Source: Proteinivorax tanatarense | GTDB taxonomy: Bacteria; Bacillota; Proteinivoracia; Proteinivoracales; Proteinivoracaceae | Assembly (NCBI RefSeq): GCF_040267685.1 | Contig: NZ_CP158367.1 | Span: forward strand, 1,922,001 to 1,986,000 | DNA: 64,000 nt | Reading direction: 5' to 3' | Shown here: positions 43,934 to 53,032 of the stretch, one piece after another | How the letters are laid out: every line of letters begins with the position of its first letter | Position numbering within the stretch: the stretch's first letter is position 1 | Program-made: the position numbers and the translations under genes | The notes under the pieces: model-generated | The model's database searches: none | Seen by the model: only the letters and a program-made list of their open reading frames with translations | What the model was told of the DNA's origin: nothing

Positions 43934-44611
43934 ATGAGCTTAATGTATTCCAGCAGCGATGGAAAAATTAACATTATTCTACCTGATAATCACCAAAATA
44001 ACGATGTTCAAAACCTGGTGGATAATATATCTTTAACAAAAAATAAGGACGCCGCAGAAAAAGGCACATGTGCCTCACCAGCACAAGTTGGTTTTCAATA
44101 CAAGTGTGGTAGCAGTATAAAAAAAGCATTAGCTTATGGAGGCCAGCCTGGTCTTGAATATAAGTTCAAGTATGATTTTTTCCATAAATGTAGATTAGTT
44201 TTAGATTACGTAAGAATAGTAGGAGCAAAATTTATAGAAGTTCAAACCTATATTGGCGAGAAACAGGTCGGTCGACAAGTCATGCAAAGCTTAAAGGTCT
44301 CCGGACAGTATCACTGCCTTGGAGAAACTGGGATTGTCCAAGTTGACCATAAAATAAAAAGAAATACTATTTTTGGAAAAAAAGCCTATCAAATTGAATG
44401 CGGAAATTTCTGTAAAAAGATTCTTAACGTTGATTTTATTTTTGACGGCGGACCTCTTTTAAGTCTGTTTCCACCTTCAGGCGAATCAATAATAGTTAAA
44501 ACATACGGACCAAAAGGAATTATCCATGAGCAATGTGTAGAACAAGCACTAGTAGAAAGAAATAAAGTTGTCAGCTTCGAAGAAGGTGTTTTAGACTTCC
44601 AATATTTTTAA
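43934..44611 (+). CDS. Unknown soluble protein, 225 residues
   Basis: No family recognised. The chain has seven cysteines (CASP, YKCG, HKCR, YHCL, IECGNFC, QC) in an otherwise strand-rich sequence without signal peptide or membrane helix, and an FxFDGG motif (VDFIFDGGPLL) near residue 175. A spore-coat or intracellular structural role is conceivable from the cysteine content, but this is only a guess. AAAGGAGGAATAAC precedes the ATG and a terminator follows, so a monocistronic real gene is likely. Confidence 0.6.
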   Translation: MSLMYSSSDGKINIILPDNHQNNDVQNLVDNISLTKNKDAAEKGTCASPAQVGFQYKCGSSIKKALAYGGQPGLEYKFKYDFFHKCRLVLDYVRIVGAKFIEVQTYIGEKQVGRQVMQSLKVSGQYHCLGETGIVQVDHKIKRNTIFGKKAYQIECGNFCKKILNVDFIFDGGPLLSLFPPSGESIIVKTYGPKGIIHEQCVEQALVERNKVVSFEEGVLDFQYF

Positions 44612-44683
44612 TAAAGTATGTTTTCCCTATTATCACTTCTTTTAAGTCATATCGTTCTATCATTCCCTTCTTACGCAGCAAAA

Positions 44684-44717
44684 ATGGGCTGTCCCAAAAT
44701 TGGGGCAGCTCTTTTTT
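44684..44717 (+). terminator. Terminator after the unknown 225-residue gene
   Basis: GGGCTGTCCCAA pairs, with one bulge, with TTGGGGCAGCTC; T6 follows. It is about 70 bases after the stop codon. Confidence 0.7.
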
Positions 44718-45021
44718 AATTTGAATTGGATAATCAAAATTCTAGGCTCACAATCTTAATTACACCTTAAATCAAAGGATAAAAATAAGGAGCATAACAT
44801 TATGTATTCTATGAGTTTAATACTATAAGAAGGTTAAAAAAAGGAGTTTCTGAATTTTTTATTTAATATGAGTTTATATTGTTTGTTGCTTATTTTCAAT
44901 TTGCTAGCAATGTTGCCACAGCACAGCAGAAAGTTTAGCCAAAAATCATCATGACTACAGTCAAACATTAAATGATAGTTTCTATTATACTATTGTTACT
45001 TTATCTGTAGGAGAGTTTAAG

Positions 45022-45276
45022 TTGATTGGAGGAGTAGCTTCATTTATAATAGACGAGGATAGAAATGCTATGGCTGCAATCGCTGAAGCACAAGGCAATG
45101 TATATGATGCTGTGGTAAGTCATTATAATAGTGGTTATGTCGGTGTTGAAGTAGAGCAAGATTTTAGATGGAATGACTTTTATTTACACGGACACCGTGA
45201 AACTGGTTGGCTTCCTGTAGGTGAAGCTAGAATAACTAGACTACAGTTGCCATGCGGTACTTGGCTAGAAATGTAA
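45022..45276 (+). CDS. Unknown 84-residue protein, possibly the 3' part of a broken secreted protein gene
   Basis: A TTG at 45022 preceded by AGGAG at 8 bases starts an 84-residue acidic protein ending LPCGTWLEM; no family recognised. The same frame stays open upstream to 44908 without an ATG, and in a neighbouring frame an ATG near 44869 opens a hydrophobic leader (MSLYCLLLIFNLLAML). So the gene might once have encoded a longer secreted protein that was split by a frameshift. The other bases of 44720-44868 hold no gene, only a few short ribosome-site-like stretches. Confidence 0.4.
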   Translation: MIGGVASFIIDEDRNAMAAIAEAQGNVYDAVVSHYNSGYVGVEVEQDFRWNDFYLHGHRETGWLPVGEARITRLQLPCGTWLEM

Positions 45277-45320
45277 CACATAAAAAAATAGCGCTCCTAT
45301 GCGCTATTTTTTTTATGTGT
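45276..45320. terminator. Bidirectional terminator
   Basis: A 19-bp stem (ACACATAAAAAAATAGCGC with its near-perfect complement) around a few bases, between convergent genes and overlapping the end of the minus-strand gene. Confidence 0.85.
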
Positions 45321-45803
45321 TACTGTAATACCTTTTTCTTTAAGTTTAGTAATAAGTTTTTCATGATCTTCTGGTTTTACAGATATCGAAACTTTTTGTC
45401 TTCCTATAGTATCTCTTTTCTTTAGATAAATTTTAAAGTCTGATATTGTGCCCACAATTATATAATCAATATCCTTCCAACTATAAAAGTCGCTTCTTGT
45501 ACTCAGCCCATTAGTATAGATTTTTTTGCTTTGCAGAAAGTATAAAAACAACACACAAAAAACACTAATCATAGCCCATTCATAAACATACTCTGCTCCA
45601 ATGATGCCAATAAAGACACCTCTTACAGCTATTATCCCAAAAAATATAGTAATAAATAATACTATAGGTGAGTCAGAAATTTTCCATTCTGGATTTTGAG
45701 CGTACTTATTTATTTTAATTTTTTTAAAGCATATTTTGAGTAAAAAACAGAAACTAAACAATAAAAAGAGTAAGGAAACAACTGTTTCGGCAGATAAAAA
45801 CAT
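45297..45803 (-). CDS. Membrane protein with PH-like C-terminal domain (DUF5673-like)
   Basis: The 168-residue protein has hydrophobic segments near residues 7-24, 47-65 and 74-90, then a soluble end starting KKIYTNGLSTRSDFYSWKDIDYI, the form typical of bacterial PH-like domains in DUF5673 proteins. Function unknown. GGGGAGAAATAAAA lies before the ATG. It ends inside the bidirectional terminator. Confidence 0.55.
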   Translation of the reverse strand: MFLSAETVVSLLFLLFSFCFLLKICFKKIKINKYAQNPEWKISDSPIVLFITIFFGIIAVRGVFIGIIGAEYVYEWAMISVFCVLFLYFLQSKKIYTNGLSTRSDFYSWKDIDYIIVGTISDFKIYLKKRDTIGRQKVSISVKPEDHEKLITKLKEKGITVTHKKNSA

Positions 45804-45909
45804 ATTTTTTATTTCTCCCCTTTTTTAAGCATTCGTTTATTGCTTATGTTCTATTGTAATTCGAAAAATCCTACTTTTATGACTGAATTTTTTAAATTTA
45901 TCGTAAGTA

Positions 45910-45948
45910 ATAAATAAAAACCGCGTAACAAGCGGCTTTTATTTATTA
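45910..45948 (-). terminator. Terminator of a gene fragment
   Basis: AATAAATAAAA.CCGC pairs with GCGG.TTTTATTTATT around 7 bases; it is right after the stop codon of the minus-strand fragment. Confidence 0.7.
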
Positions 45949-46083
45949 TCAAACCTTTTTGAACTCCCAAAACCCTGCTGACTTAATCTTTCCATTCTTT
46001 ACAGCTTCAACTGTTTTTAACTTTATTTCTTGTTCTAAGTCCTGGCGTTCTTCTTTTAATTTTAGAAATCGCAACTTTTTATT
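45949..46083 (-). pseudogene. C-terminal fragment of an unidentified minus-strand gene
   Basis: The minus strand reads KLRFLKLKEERQDLEQEIKL and then VEAVKNGKIKSAGFWEFKKV before a stop and a terminator. Upstream an in-frame stop cuts it off. It is a helical, charged tail of a lost gene, probably part of the same island scar. Confidence 0.45.
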
Positions 46084-46154
46084 TTATAGATTTCTCCACA
46101 GACGAGTAATTAAAGTTGCAGTTAAAAAGGGTTTGGGAACGTAGCAAAACCACA

Positions 46155-46365
46155 GGATAAATTTTTTCTAATGCCCATTATTCCTTTGAACTAGAGTTTT
46201 GTAACCATGCTAAAGGAAACGTAAAGGTCTTGTAGAAAATTTAGTAAACTTAGTTGGCTATTCTAGAAAAAATTTTTAGTCCCTCTACCTAGGGTATCAA
46301 GTATAGAAGAGTTGAATCAAAAGCTACTGAAAAAAGATCAGGAAAATTATTTACAAAAATTATCC
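46155..46365 (+). pseudogene. IS21-family IstA transposase fragment
   Basis: Across two frameshifts the plus strand reads AHYSFELEFCNHAKGNVK, KGLVENLVNLVGYSRKNF and LVPLPRVSSIEELNQKLL. This is the conserved IstA region HY.FE.EFCNP..GNEKG.VE..VGY.RRNF.VP.P. The rest of istA and istB are missing. Confidence 0.7.
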
Positions 46366-46377
46366 AATTCTACTTGC

Positions 46378-46500
46378 CAGTTACCTCATACTTTTGCATC
46401 TAGGCTAATCCGCAAAGGTGCTGATGTAAAAACTATTTCAGAGTTGCTTGGACACTATAATGCTTCATTTACTTTAAGGGTTTATTCGCATTTATTTAAC
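46378..46500 (+). pseudogene. Tyrosine recombinase (integrase) C-terminal fragment
   Basis: The segment LPHTFASRLIRKGADVKTIS, ELLGHYNASFTLRVYSHLF has the HxxR, LGH and the final tyrosine of phage-type integrases. The N-terminal part is replaced by the IS21 fragment that runs into it in the same frame, so the two were joined by a deletion. It lies about 200 bases from the 3' end of a tRNA gene, a usual target of such integrases. Confidence 0.7.
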
Positions 46501-46706
46501 AGGCAAAAAAAGAAGCAGTATCTTTATTGGACGAGGACGAGTCGTCACCAAAAAAAGATACTACTTCTAGATATAAAATGTCGTAAATTTTAGCGATTTT
46601 TAAGTAATTTGTTAGTTTCAAACTAGCAATGCTGCCATAAAACTGTCATCCAATTTCTATCAGAAATTCTCCAACTCTGAATCAGCCTGGTATGACTGCA
46701 TTTGAT

Positions 46707-46782
46707 TGGTGGAGATGAGGGGGATCGAACCCCTGACCTCATGTCTGCCAGACATGCGCTCTCCCGGCTGAGCTACATCCCC
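46707..46782 (-). tRNA. tRNA-Ala (anticodon GGC)
   Basis: On the minus strand 76 bases fold as a full cloverleaf: acceptor GGGGATG/CATCTCC, D arm GCTCAGCCGGGAGAGC, anticodon stem CATGT/ACATG with loop CTGGCAG, T arm AGGGGTTCGATCCCCCT, and an encoded CCA. Anticodon GGC reads GCC/GCU alanine codons. Confidence 0.97.
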
Positions 46783-46915
46783 AATTTAGTTACATGTTAT
46801 AGTATACCACTTTTTTTTTTGATGTCAAGACACTTTTGCTTTTTTTAATTTGACAAATTTTGAAGCTTATTTTTTTTGGGTTTTCTTCAAATAATAAGCA
46901 CAGGAGGTTTTTATT

Positions 46916-48037
46916 ATGTCCAAAAATAAAAACAAAGTTGCAATAATGGGAGCTGGAATTGCAGGCCTTTCTTGTGCTTATGAGCTTGAAAAGTTTGGAA
47001 TAACACCGGATGTTTTTGAAGTAATGGACCAAATTAGTGGTCAAGGAATCAACCATACAGTAGGCTGGATGAATGTAATGTATCGACCAATTAAAGACCC
47101 ACTAATTTATCTTAAAAAAAGATATGGTTTTAATTTAAGGCCCATAGAAAAAATTCGCAGAGTTAATTTTTACTCTCCAAATAATTCAGCAACACTAGAA
47201 GGAGATTTAGGATATATACATTTATCTGGCCCAGATAAGCGTTCTCTTTACTATCAAATACTACCCAAAATTAAAACCCCTATTCAATATAATCAAGTTG
47301 TTAATTTTAGAGATTTATCGGAGGAATATGACCACGTTGTCATAGCAAATGGCAACTCGGATATAACTGAGTTATGTGGGTTGTGGAAAACTGATGTGGC
47401 TGGATATGTACGGGGTGCTACAGTTTATGGTAGTTTTGACCCTCAAACGATTGTTATGTGGTTTAACACCGAATATGCTCAGCATGCCTATGCTTACTTT
47501 GTTCCATGGAACGACAGAAAAGGCTCGTTAATACTCAATATGCTTGAAGTAACTCTTCAAGGGGCTGACATATGCTGGAATAGGTTTTTAAATGATATTA
47601 ACTGGAATGTAGAAATAGCAGAAGTATGGGAAAAAGTCCATCACCTAGGTCATGTTCATAAACATTTTTACGACAACCTAATCTTTACTGGAGCTGCTGG
47701 TGGCTTTTTAGATCCATTGTTTGCCTTTGGAAATATTGCAACTATTGAAAGTGGTGGAGCTGCTGCTAAGCACATTGCTAAAAGGGCAGACTTCAGCAAA
47801 GAAGTTAGTTTATGGCTTAACAGAAATAAAAAAACATTAAGATTAAGAAGATATGTTGATAAATTTACAAATGACGACTTTGACAAAATGCTGGACTATC
47901 TTAAAACTCCTGGGTTTAGAACCGTTGCTGCAAAATCAAATATCAATATTATTAATCTTCTATCTAACGTTGCCAATACTATAGTATCCAAAAAAATCGA
48001 TACTGTATTTTATCCCAAGGAGGGTGTAAAACAGTGA
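46916..48037 (+). CDS. FAD/NAD(P)-dependent oxidoreductase, tandem copy 1
   Basis: The 373-residue flavoprotein begins KVAIMGAGIAGLSCAYELEK, a Rossmann GxGxxG FAD-binding motif with the acidic residue in DVFEV after strand 2. The later GFLDPLFAFGNIATIESGGA near residue 257 corresponds to the second FAD-contact block seen in geranylgeranyl-reductase-like and lycopene-cyclase-like enzymes. The substrate is unknown. No membrane helix. GGAGG precedes the ATG. The next gene is a diverged copy whose GTG start overlaps this stop by 4 bases (GTGA). Confidence 0.8.
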   Translation: MSKNKNKVAIMGAGIAGLSCAYELEKFGITPDVFEVMDQISGQGINHTVGWMNVMYRPIKDPLIYLKKRYGFNLRPIEKIRRVNFYSPNNSATLEGDLGYIHLSGPDKRSLYYQILPKIKTPIQYNQVVNFRDLSEEYDHVVIANGNSDITELCGLWKTDVAGYVRGATVYGSFDPQTIVMWFNTEYAQHAYAYFVPWNDRKGSLILNMLEVTLQGADICWNRFLNDINWNVEIAEVWEKVHHLGHVHKHFYDNLIFTGAAGGFLDPLFAFGNIATIESGGAAAKHIAKRADFSKEVSLWLNRNKKTLRLRRYVDKFTNDDFDKMLDYLKTPGFRTVAAKSNINIINLLSNVANTIVSKKIDTVFYPKEGVKQ

Positions 48038-49131
48038 AAAAAAATCCTAGAGTTGCAATTATGGGTGCAGGAGTAGCAGGACTTGCTTGCGCTTATGAAC
48101 TTGAAAAAATGGGTGTCCAACCAGATATATTTGAGATGGCCAAACAAACAGGTTCTAGGGGATTCAACCATACATTGGGTTGGATAAATTTAATGTACCG
48201 GCCGGTACAAGACCCTGTAATGCACCTTAAAGAAAAGTATGGGCTTAAATTAAGGGCGATGGAAGAGATTAGGCGGGTTAACTTCTATACCGCTAACAAC
48301 TCCGCCACCCTAGAGGGAAAACTAGGATATATTTTTCTATCCGGTCCCGATGAAAGGGGGATAACCTCACAACTTAAATCTCATATAGAAACAGATATTC
48401 AGTATGAATCTATCACAAACTTTAGAGAGCTTTCCCAAAACTATGATCACGTAGTAGTTGCCACTGGAACACCGGAAATTCCAAAACTTTGTGGTATTTG
48501 GAAAACTGATATATCAGGATATGTACGAGGTGCCACAGTTAAGGGCAACTTCGACCCCAAAACCGTCGGCATGTGGATGGAAAAAACGTATTCACAAAGT
48601 GGATATGGATATTTCGTCCCCTGGAATGATAGAAAAGGTTCGTTAATTTTAAACATGCTAGAGGTGGGAGAATATGGGGCAAAGTTGTGCTGGGATAACT
48701 TCATTGATTCATTGGGTTGGGATGTGGAATATGAAGAGTTTTACGAAACACCCCATAACATTGGTCATGTTAGTAAACATCAGGTAGAAAATTTATATTT
48801 TGTTGGTCTAGCGGGAGGATTTTTAGACCCTTTATTCGCATTTGGTTCCATTGAATGTTTAGCTAGCGGCGCTGCTGCTGCTCAAAGCATAGTTAACGGC
48901 AAAGATTTTACAAAACTTACTCATATGTGGCTGAGGCGCAATCAACAACTTTTAATGATGAGAAGATATGTTGATAAATTTAAAGATGAGGACTTTGACC
49001 GTGCCTTTGAAGTTATTAAAACTCCAGGTTTTCGCTCCCTTGTCACACGAACCAATGTCAATATAATTTATCTGTTATCAAAGTTAACTAATACATTTGC
49101 TTCCAAAAAAGTGGATCGAGTTCTATACTAA
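48034..49131 (+). CDS. FAD/NAD(P)-dependent oxidoreductase, tandem copy 2
   Basis: A 365-residue paralogue of the preceding protein, collinear along the full length: VAIMGAGVAGLACAYELEKM at the start, VNFY.A/SNNSATLEG near residue 87, VPWNDRKGSLILNMLEVG in the middle, GGFLDPLFAFGS near 256 and RRYVDKF..EDFD at the end. The start is GTG overlapping the upstream stop, with GGAGGGTG 9 bases before, so the two are translationally coupled and may form a heterodimer. Conservation of all shared blocks in both copies suggests that both are active. Confidence 0.8.
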   Translation: MKKNPRVAIMGAGVAGLACAYELEKMGVQPDIFEMAKQTGSRGFNHTLGWINLMYRPVQDPVMHLKEKYGLKLRAMEEIRRVNFYTANNSATLEGKLGYIFLSGPDERGITSQLKSHIETDIQYESITNFRELSQNYDHVVVATGTPEIPKLCGIWKTDISGYVRGATVKGNFDPKTVGMWMEKTYSQSGYGYFVPWNDRKGSLILNMLEVGEYGAKLCWDNFIDSLGWDVEYEEFYETPHNIGHVSKHQVENLYFVGLAGGFLDPLFAFGSIECLASGAAAAQSIVNGKDFTKLTHMWLRRNQQLLMMRRYVDKFKDEDFDRAFEVIKTPGFRSLVTRTNVNIIYLLSKLTNTFASKKVDRVLY

Positions 49132-49157
49132 ACCAGCTCGAATCCACTTTATTTTTT
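49108..49157. terminator. Terminator between flavoprotein pair and gerAB
   Basis: AAAGTGGATcGAG pairs with CTCgAATCCACTTT, followed by ATTTTTTT; the left arm lies in the last codons of the flavoprotein gene. Confidence 0.75.
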
Positions 49158-49159
49158 TG

Positions 49160-50299
49160 TTAACTTGCCTTTCTACTATTTTCTTTTTCCTCAGGGTATT
49201 CTGGTTCTCCTTTTGCTTTTGCAAGGGAAATTAACCAAAGTATTAAAGGAACAATTGCTCCTAAAGAAATCATAGCTATAGGAAAATAACTATCTAACAC
49301 AAAAATTAAATGACTAATATCTCTTATTATAAAACTGGGTAACACAAATAAGGCTGCAGTGGTTGGCACCAGTATGGTTTTATAGTTTTTTCTCTCAATT
49401 ATTTGGGTTATTGTAATGATAGCCATGAATCCAAACAGTGTGCTTGCTATATAAGCAGCAGCTATCCACACTCCGACAAATATAACTTCAATATGCTCTA
49501 GAAATCCCCCTATTGATATTATCCTCGCCATATTAAATGAAGGATAATACATCGTAGAAGTTTGCTGCGGTCCAAAAATCGCCATAGTTGCCAAAGCACC
49601 CAAAAGTAATGCAAATCCTACTGCAACTACAGTCAGAGCACCTTTTAGTTTCAATATAGGTTTTAGTTTATCTTTGTTTAAGTATTTAAAAAAAACTAAA
49701 ATTACAAGAGGAATTTGACAGAGCCAAGCAAAGCCAAGAAAAGCTCCCTCTATCACTGGAAAAATTCCACCTGCTAGTACAGGGGTCAGATTTTCTCCGC
49801 TCATGTTTGGAATAGATAACAGTATAACTAGAGATATTACTATAAAACCCACCGGCATAACATATACGTTGGTTCTAACAATAGGTAATGCTCCCTCGTA
49901 TATACCCATATAGATTACTAGCATAAATAGCACACGAATTGCTATAGCAGGAGTTTCTGGCATCAATGAAATTGTTATAAATTCCTCTACTTGACTGATA
50001 ATTAAAGCAGACGAAAGCAAAAAGGTAATTGCATAAATCACGCCAACGACCCTGCCAAGTATGCTACCTAGCAGTTCATCTAATATTTCTATTATAGATT
50101 TTTCTGGGAATCTCAAAAGCAAAGCTATGCTAATCATTACAAAAGGGATTGCCGCTGCAGTGCCTAGTATTACAGAAATCCAAGCATCCTGCAGTGCTAT
50201 TTTTGCCATCAAAAATGGCAAAAATAGCACTGCTGATGCCAGCACTACACTAATAGCAGCAAAAAAAATTTCCCCTGCTACTAAATTACTTTTTTCCAT
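49160..50299 (-). CDS. Spore germination protein GerAB-type permease
   Basis: The 379-residue protein has about ten membrane helices and belongs to the spore germination branch of the amino acid permease superfamily. It starts in the usual style (KSNLVAGEIFFAAISVVLAS) and has the long conserved loop between helices 3 and 4. In the receptor complex this subunit binds the germinant, often an amino acid, in the inner spore membrane. It is the last gene of the gerA operon, 11 bases after gerAC. AGGAGG lies before the ATG. Confidence 0.92.
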   Translation of the reverse strand: MEKSNLVAGEIFFAAISVVLASAVLFLPFLMAKIALQDAWISVILGTAAAIPFVMISIALLLRFPEKSIIEILDELLGSILGRVVGVIYAITFLLSSALIISQVEEFITISLMPETPAIAIRVLFMLVIYMGIYEGALPIVRTNVYVMPVGFIVISLVILLSIPNMSGENLTPVLAGGIFPVIEGAFLGFAWLCQIPLVILVFFKYLNKDKLKPILKLKGALTVVAVGFALLLGALATMAIFGPQQTSTMYYPSFNMARIISIGGFLEHIEVIFVGVWIAAAYIASTLFGFMAIITITQIIERKNYKTILVPTTAALFVLPSFIIRDISHLIFVLDSYFPIAMISLGAIVPLILWLISLAKAKGEPEYPEEKENSRKAS

Positions 50300-50310
50300 G
50301 CCACTGCCTC

Positions 50311-51426
50311 CTAAGCTATAATTTGACCTGTACTTTTTATATTAGTTTCTACATCAATAATCACTTCAATTTCTGGAAATTGGTCTAACCATTGCTGCAA
50401 ATCCCACTGCTGGGGGTTAGCCCTTCTATATATACTTCCAAAACCCAAAAAATCACTTTCAATATCTTTAGCTACGTTTATTGTATCTAGCACTGTAAGT
50501 TGGATAAACTCACTGGCAAGTTCTTCTAGTTCGTCGATGGAAAGCTGACTACTACTTTCGGTGATAGCCAATTCTTGGTCTATTTCAATATGGAACACGA
50601 TCTGACCTTCATCCTCCAGTGGAGTAATTTCTAAATCAGTATCCTCAATGCGAAGAGACACAAATTCATCTTCATCTGTTTCTATAGTTAAAGTTCCATG
50701 ACGTACTTCGCTGCGCAAGTATAAAAGACCTAAGTTTTGCTTGTTATTTAGTTCTTCAACCATTTCATAACCTCTAAATACAGCGGTATCTGAAATTATA
50801 AGTTGCTCCTCTTCAGAAACATCGACCATTGGAAGAAATAGTTCTCTATCTTCCTCTAAAACATCTATAACTACCTCAAAAAAATCTTTTTTAAAGACTC
50901 TAGAACGCTCCCAGTTATATCTAAACGTTTCTTCTAACAAGAGTGCCGGTTGGGTTCCTAAGTCAGGTTCAAACTCTAATACTTCTTCTAAGCTATCCTC
51001 TTTAGCAATCATCACAGTGGTGTTTCCCCGTACTCTTATATCTCTTCTAAAAAAGTCCATAATAGGTTCGATGCCTTCCCTAGCTAAATCTTCACTTATG
51101 ATTATAACTTTCATATGATCCAAAAAGGGACGCTTATTACTTTTAGAAAAAAGGTTATCAAAGGCATCTGATATTGTCTGCCCTTCTCCTTCCAAAACCA
51201 TGGCACCCTCCCCTTCCTCATCTTCCATATCACCTCCACCTTCTTGACCGATGTGGGCTAAAATGCTAATACCATCTTCATCTTTATCTATTCCCATTGC
51301 CAACACAAAGGCAAGATCTTCTAACTCCCTTCTAGACCAACATCCTGAGGTGGGAATAATCATTCCTATTGTTAAAAAAAGAATTATAATCTGACGAAAT
51401 CTTTTCTTAACCCTCTTTGTTATCAT
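50311..51426 (-). CDS. Spore germination lipoprotein GerAC
   Basis: The 371-residue lipoprotein starts with basic residues and a hydrophobic segment ending PTSGC (Cys29), followed by WSRRELEDLAFVLAMGIDK, the standard GerAC start. The C-terminal domain (residues about 190-371) ends near QQWDLQQWLDQFPEIEVIIDVET, as in other GerAC proteins. The ATG at 51426 is about 9 bases after AAGGA and overlaps gerAA by 20 bases; an ATG three codons earlier is possible. Translation is therefore coupled to gerAA. Confidence 0.92.
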   Translation of the reverse strand: MITKRVKKRFRQIIILFLTIGMIIPTSGCWSRRELEDLAFVLAMGIDKDEDGISILAHIGQEGGGDMEDEEGEGAMVLEGEGQTISDAFDNLFSKSNKRPFLDHMKVIIISEDLAREGIEPIMDFFRRDIRVRGNTTVMIAKEDSLEEVLEFEPDLGTQPALLLEETFRYNWERSRVFKKDFFEVVIDVLEEDRELFLPMVDVSEEEQLIISDTAVFRGYEMVEELNNKQNLGLLYLRSEVRHGTLTIETDEDEFVSLRIEDTDLEITPLEDEGQIVFHIEIDQELAITESSSQLSIDELEELASEFIQLTVLDTINVAKDIESDFLGFGSIYRRANPQQWDLQQWLDQFPEIEVIIDVETNIKSTGQIIA

Positions 51427-53032
51427 CTTCTTCATTTCCTTCACCACCATATTGTTCGTTGTTCTCATCATTGGAGCTTTTAACTTCAGACTGCTCGCTA
51501 TCATCAGCTGAAGGACCTTCTTTACCCATAGCAAACCATGGCGCTCTTACAAATATATCTTTCATATCCCTAAGCTTAAATGGAGTGACAGGAGTCATAA
51601 ATGGGATATTAAAGCTTTGAAGGGCGTTTAAATGGAGCATTATTGCTATCAGACCCATAACTAAACCAAAAACCCCAAAAACACTGGCTAGCAATATCAG
51701 TAAAAATTTTAACAACCTAAGGGAAACCACAAAAGAGAAGTCAGGAATTAAAAAGGAGGAAACTCCTGCCGCCGCAACTATTATTACCATTTGAGGAGAA
51801 ACTAAGCCAGCTTCCACGGCTGCTTGCCCCATTACCAGTGCTCCAACTATTCCCACCGCCTGTCCGGCAGCTGATGGAAGCCTGAGACCCGCCTCTCTTA
51901 AAGCTTCCAATATTCCTTCTAGTAACAACGCCTCTACAACGGTGGGAAAAGGAACCGGTTCTCTTATAGATGACATGGTGATTGCCAACTGGGTGGGAAT
52001 CATCTCCTGATGATATGTAGCAATGGCAACATAAAATGCTGTTAAAGACAATACCAATACAAATGAAAACATGCGCATAATTCTATTAAAAGTTGCTATA
52101 GGAAACCTTTCATAATAATCTTCGCTAGCTTGAAAAAATTGCCAAAAAACTGAAGGCACAATCATGGCTAAAGGAGTGTTTTCAGTAATAATTCCCACTC
52201 TACCTTCTAATAGGCTAGCCGCTACTTTATCTGGTCTTTCAGTAGTGGCAATTGTTTTAAATGGAGTCATGGGAGTATCCTCTATCATCTCATTAATTAC
52301 GTTGCCGGAAATAACTCCTTCAATTGAAACTTTTTGGATCCTTTTTTCCACTTCTTCAACCAACTTTTCATCAGCTACTCCTTTTAGGTAGCAAATTACA
52401 ATATTGGTATTAGCTGTAGTTCCTACAGTTATAGGTTTTGTCATCAGGTCTTGGGTTCTTAACCTTCGTCTAATTAAACTTACATTTGTTTGTAGCCCCT
52501 CTACAAATCCTTCGCGGGGGCCTTGTACTACAGCTTCTACCTGTGGTTCAGCCACAGCGCGCTCCTGCCACATCCTTGCCTCAACTATCCAAGCTTTGTC
52601 ATATCCCTCTAAAAAAAAGGCAGCTTTTCCTTCTACTATACCTTCTAATACATCATCCCATCTATCGCTTTCTTCAATGTCTAAAGCTGCGGGGATAGAT
52701 TCTAGTATTTTACCTAAATCTTTAAACTTGTCTTCTGCTTTTTCTGGGACACTGTAATTATATGTAGATAAGTTTTCTAAAAAATAGTTGCTTATCGAAA
52801 TATTGTCTGTCATGGTTTCAAGGTAACCTACGGCCATCTTAAGTTCGCCTCTTGCCCCCATTGCCATCGGCCTCAAAATAAAGTCCATTGTATCTTCAAA
52901 GATAGTTTCTAAGTGCTTGGTATTAACCTCTAAAGTAGTTGAAACAAGGCCTTTCTCATCTATAGAATCATCAACCTCTTTTTCTATAGGCTTTCCCTTG
53001 TTTAAGTTTTTTTTGGGTTTTTTAAAATCCAT
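51407..53032 (-). CDS. Spore germination protein GerAA
   Basis: The 541-residue protein has the N-terminal soluble domain with TNTNIVICYLKGVADEKLV near residue 205, and then the membrane domain with about five helices, including SSIREPVPFPTVVEALLLEG near 355, RLPSAAGQAVGIVGALVMGQ near 390 and PDFSFVVSLRLLKFLLILLA. This subunit forms the ion channel of the receptor. The C-terminal tail is unusually acidic (SSNDENNEQYGGEGNEEDDN). ATG at 53032 has GGGG 8 bases upstream. Confidence 0.93.
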   Translation of the reverse strand: MDFKKPKKNLNKGKPIEKEVDDSIDEKGLVSTTLEVNTKHLETIFEDTMDFILRPMAMGARGELKMAVGYLETMTDNISISNYFLENLSTYNYSVPEKAEDKFKDLGKILESIPAALDIEESDRWDDVLEGIVEGKAAFFLEGYDKAWIVEARMWQERAVAEPQVEAVVQGPREGFVEGLQTNVSLIRRRLRTQDLMTKPITVGTTANTNIVICYLKGVADEKLVEEVEKRIQKVSIEGVISGNVINEMIEDTPMTPFKTIATTERPDKVAASLLEGRVGIITENTPLAMIVPSVFWQFFQASEDYYERFPIATFNRIMRMFSFVLVLSLTAFYVAIATYHQEMIPTQLAITMSSIREPVPFPTVVEALLLEGILEALREAGLRLPSAAGQAVGIVGALVMGQAAVEAGLVSPQMVIIVAAAGVSSFLIPDFSFVVSLRLLKFLLILLASVFGVFGLVMGLIAIMLHLNALQSFNIPFMTPVTPFKLRDMKDIFVRAPWFAMGKEGPSADDSEQSEVKSSNDENNEQYGGEGNEEDDNKEG

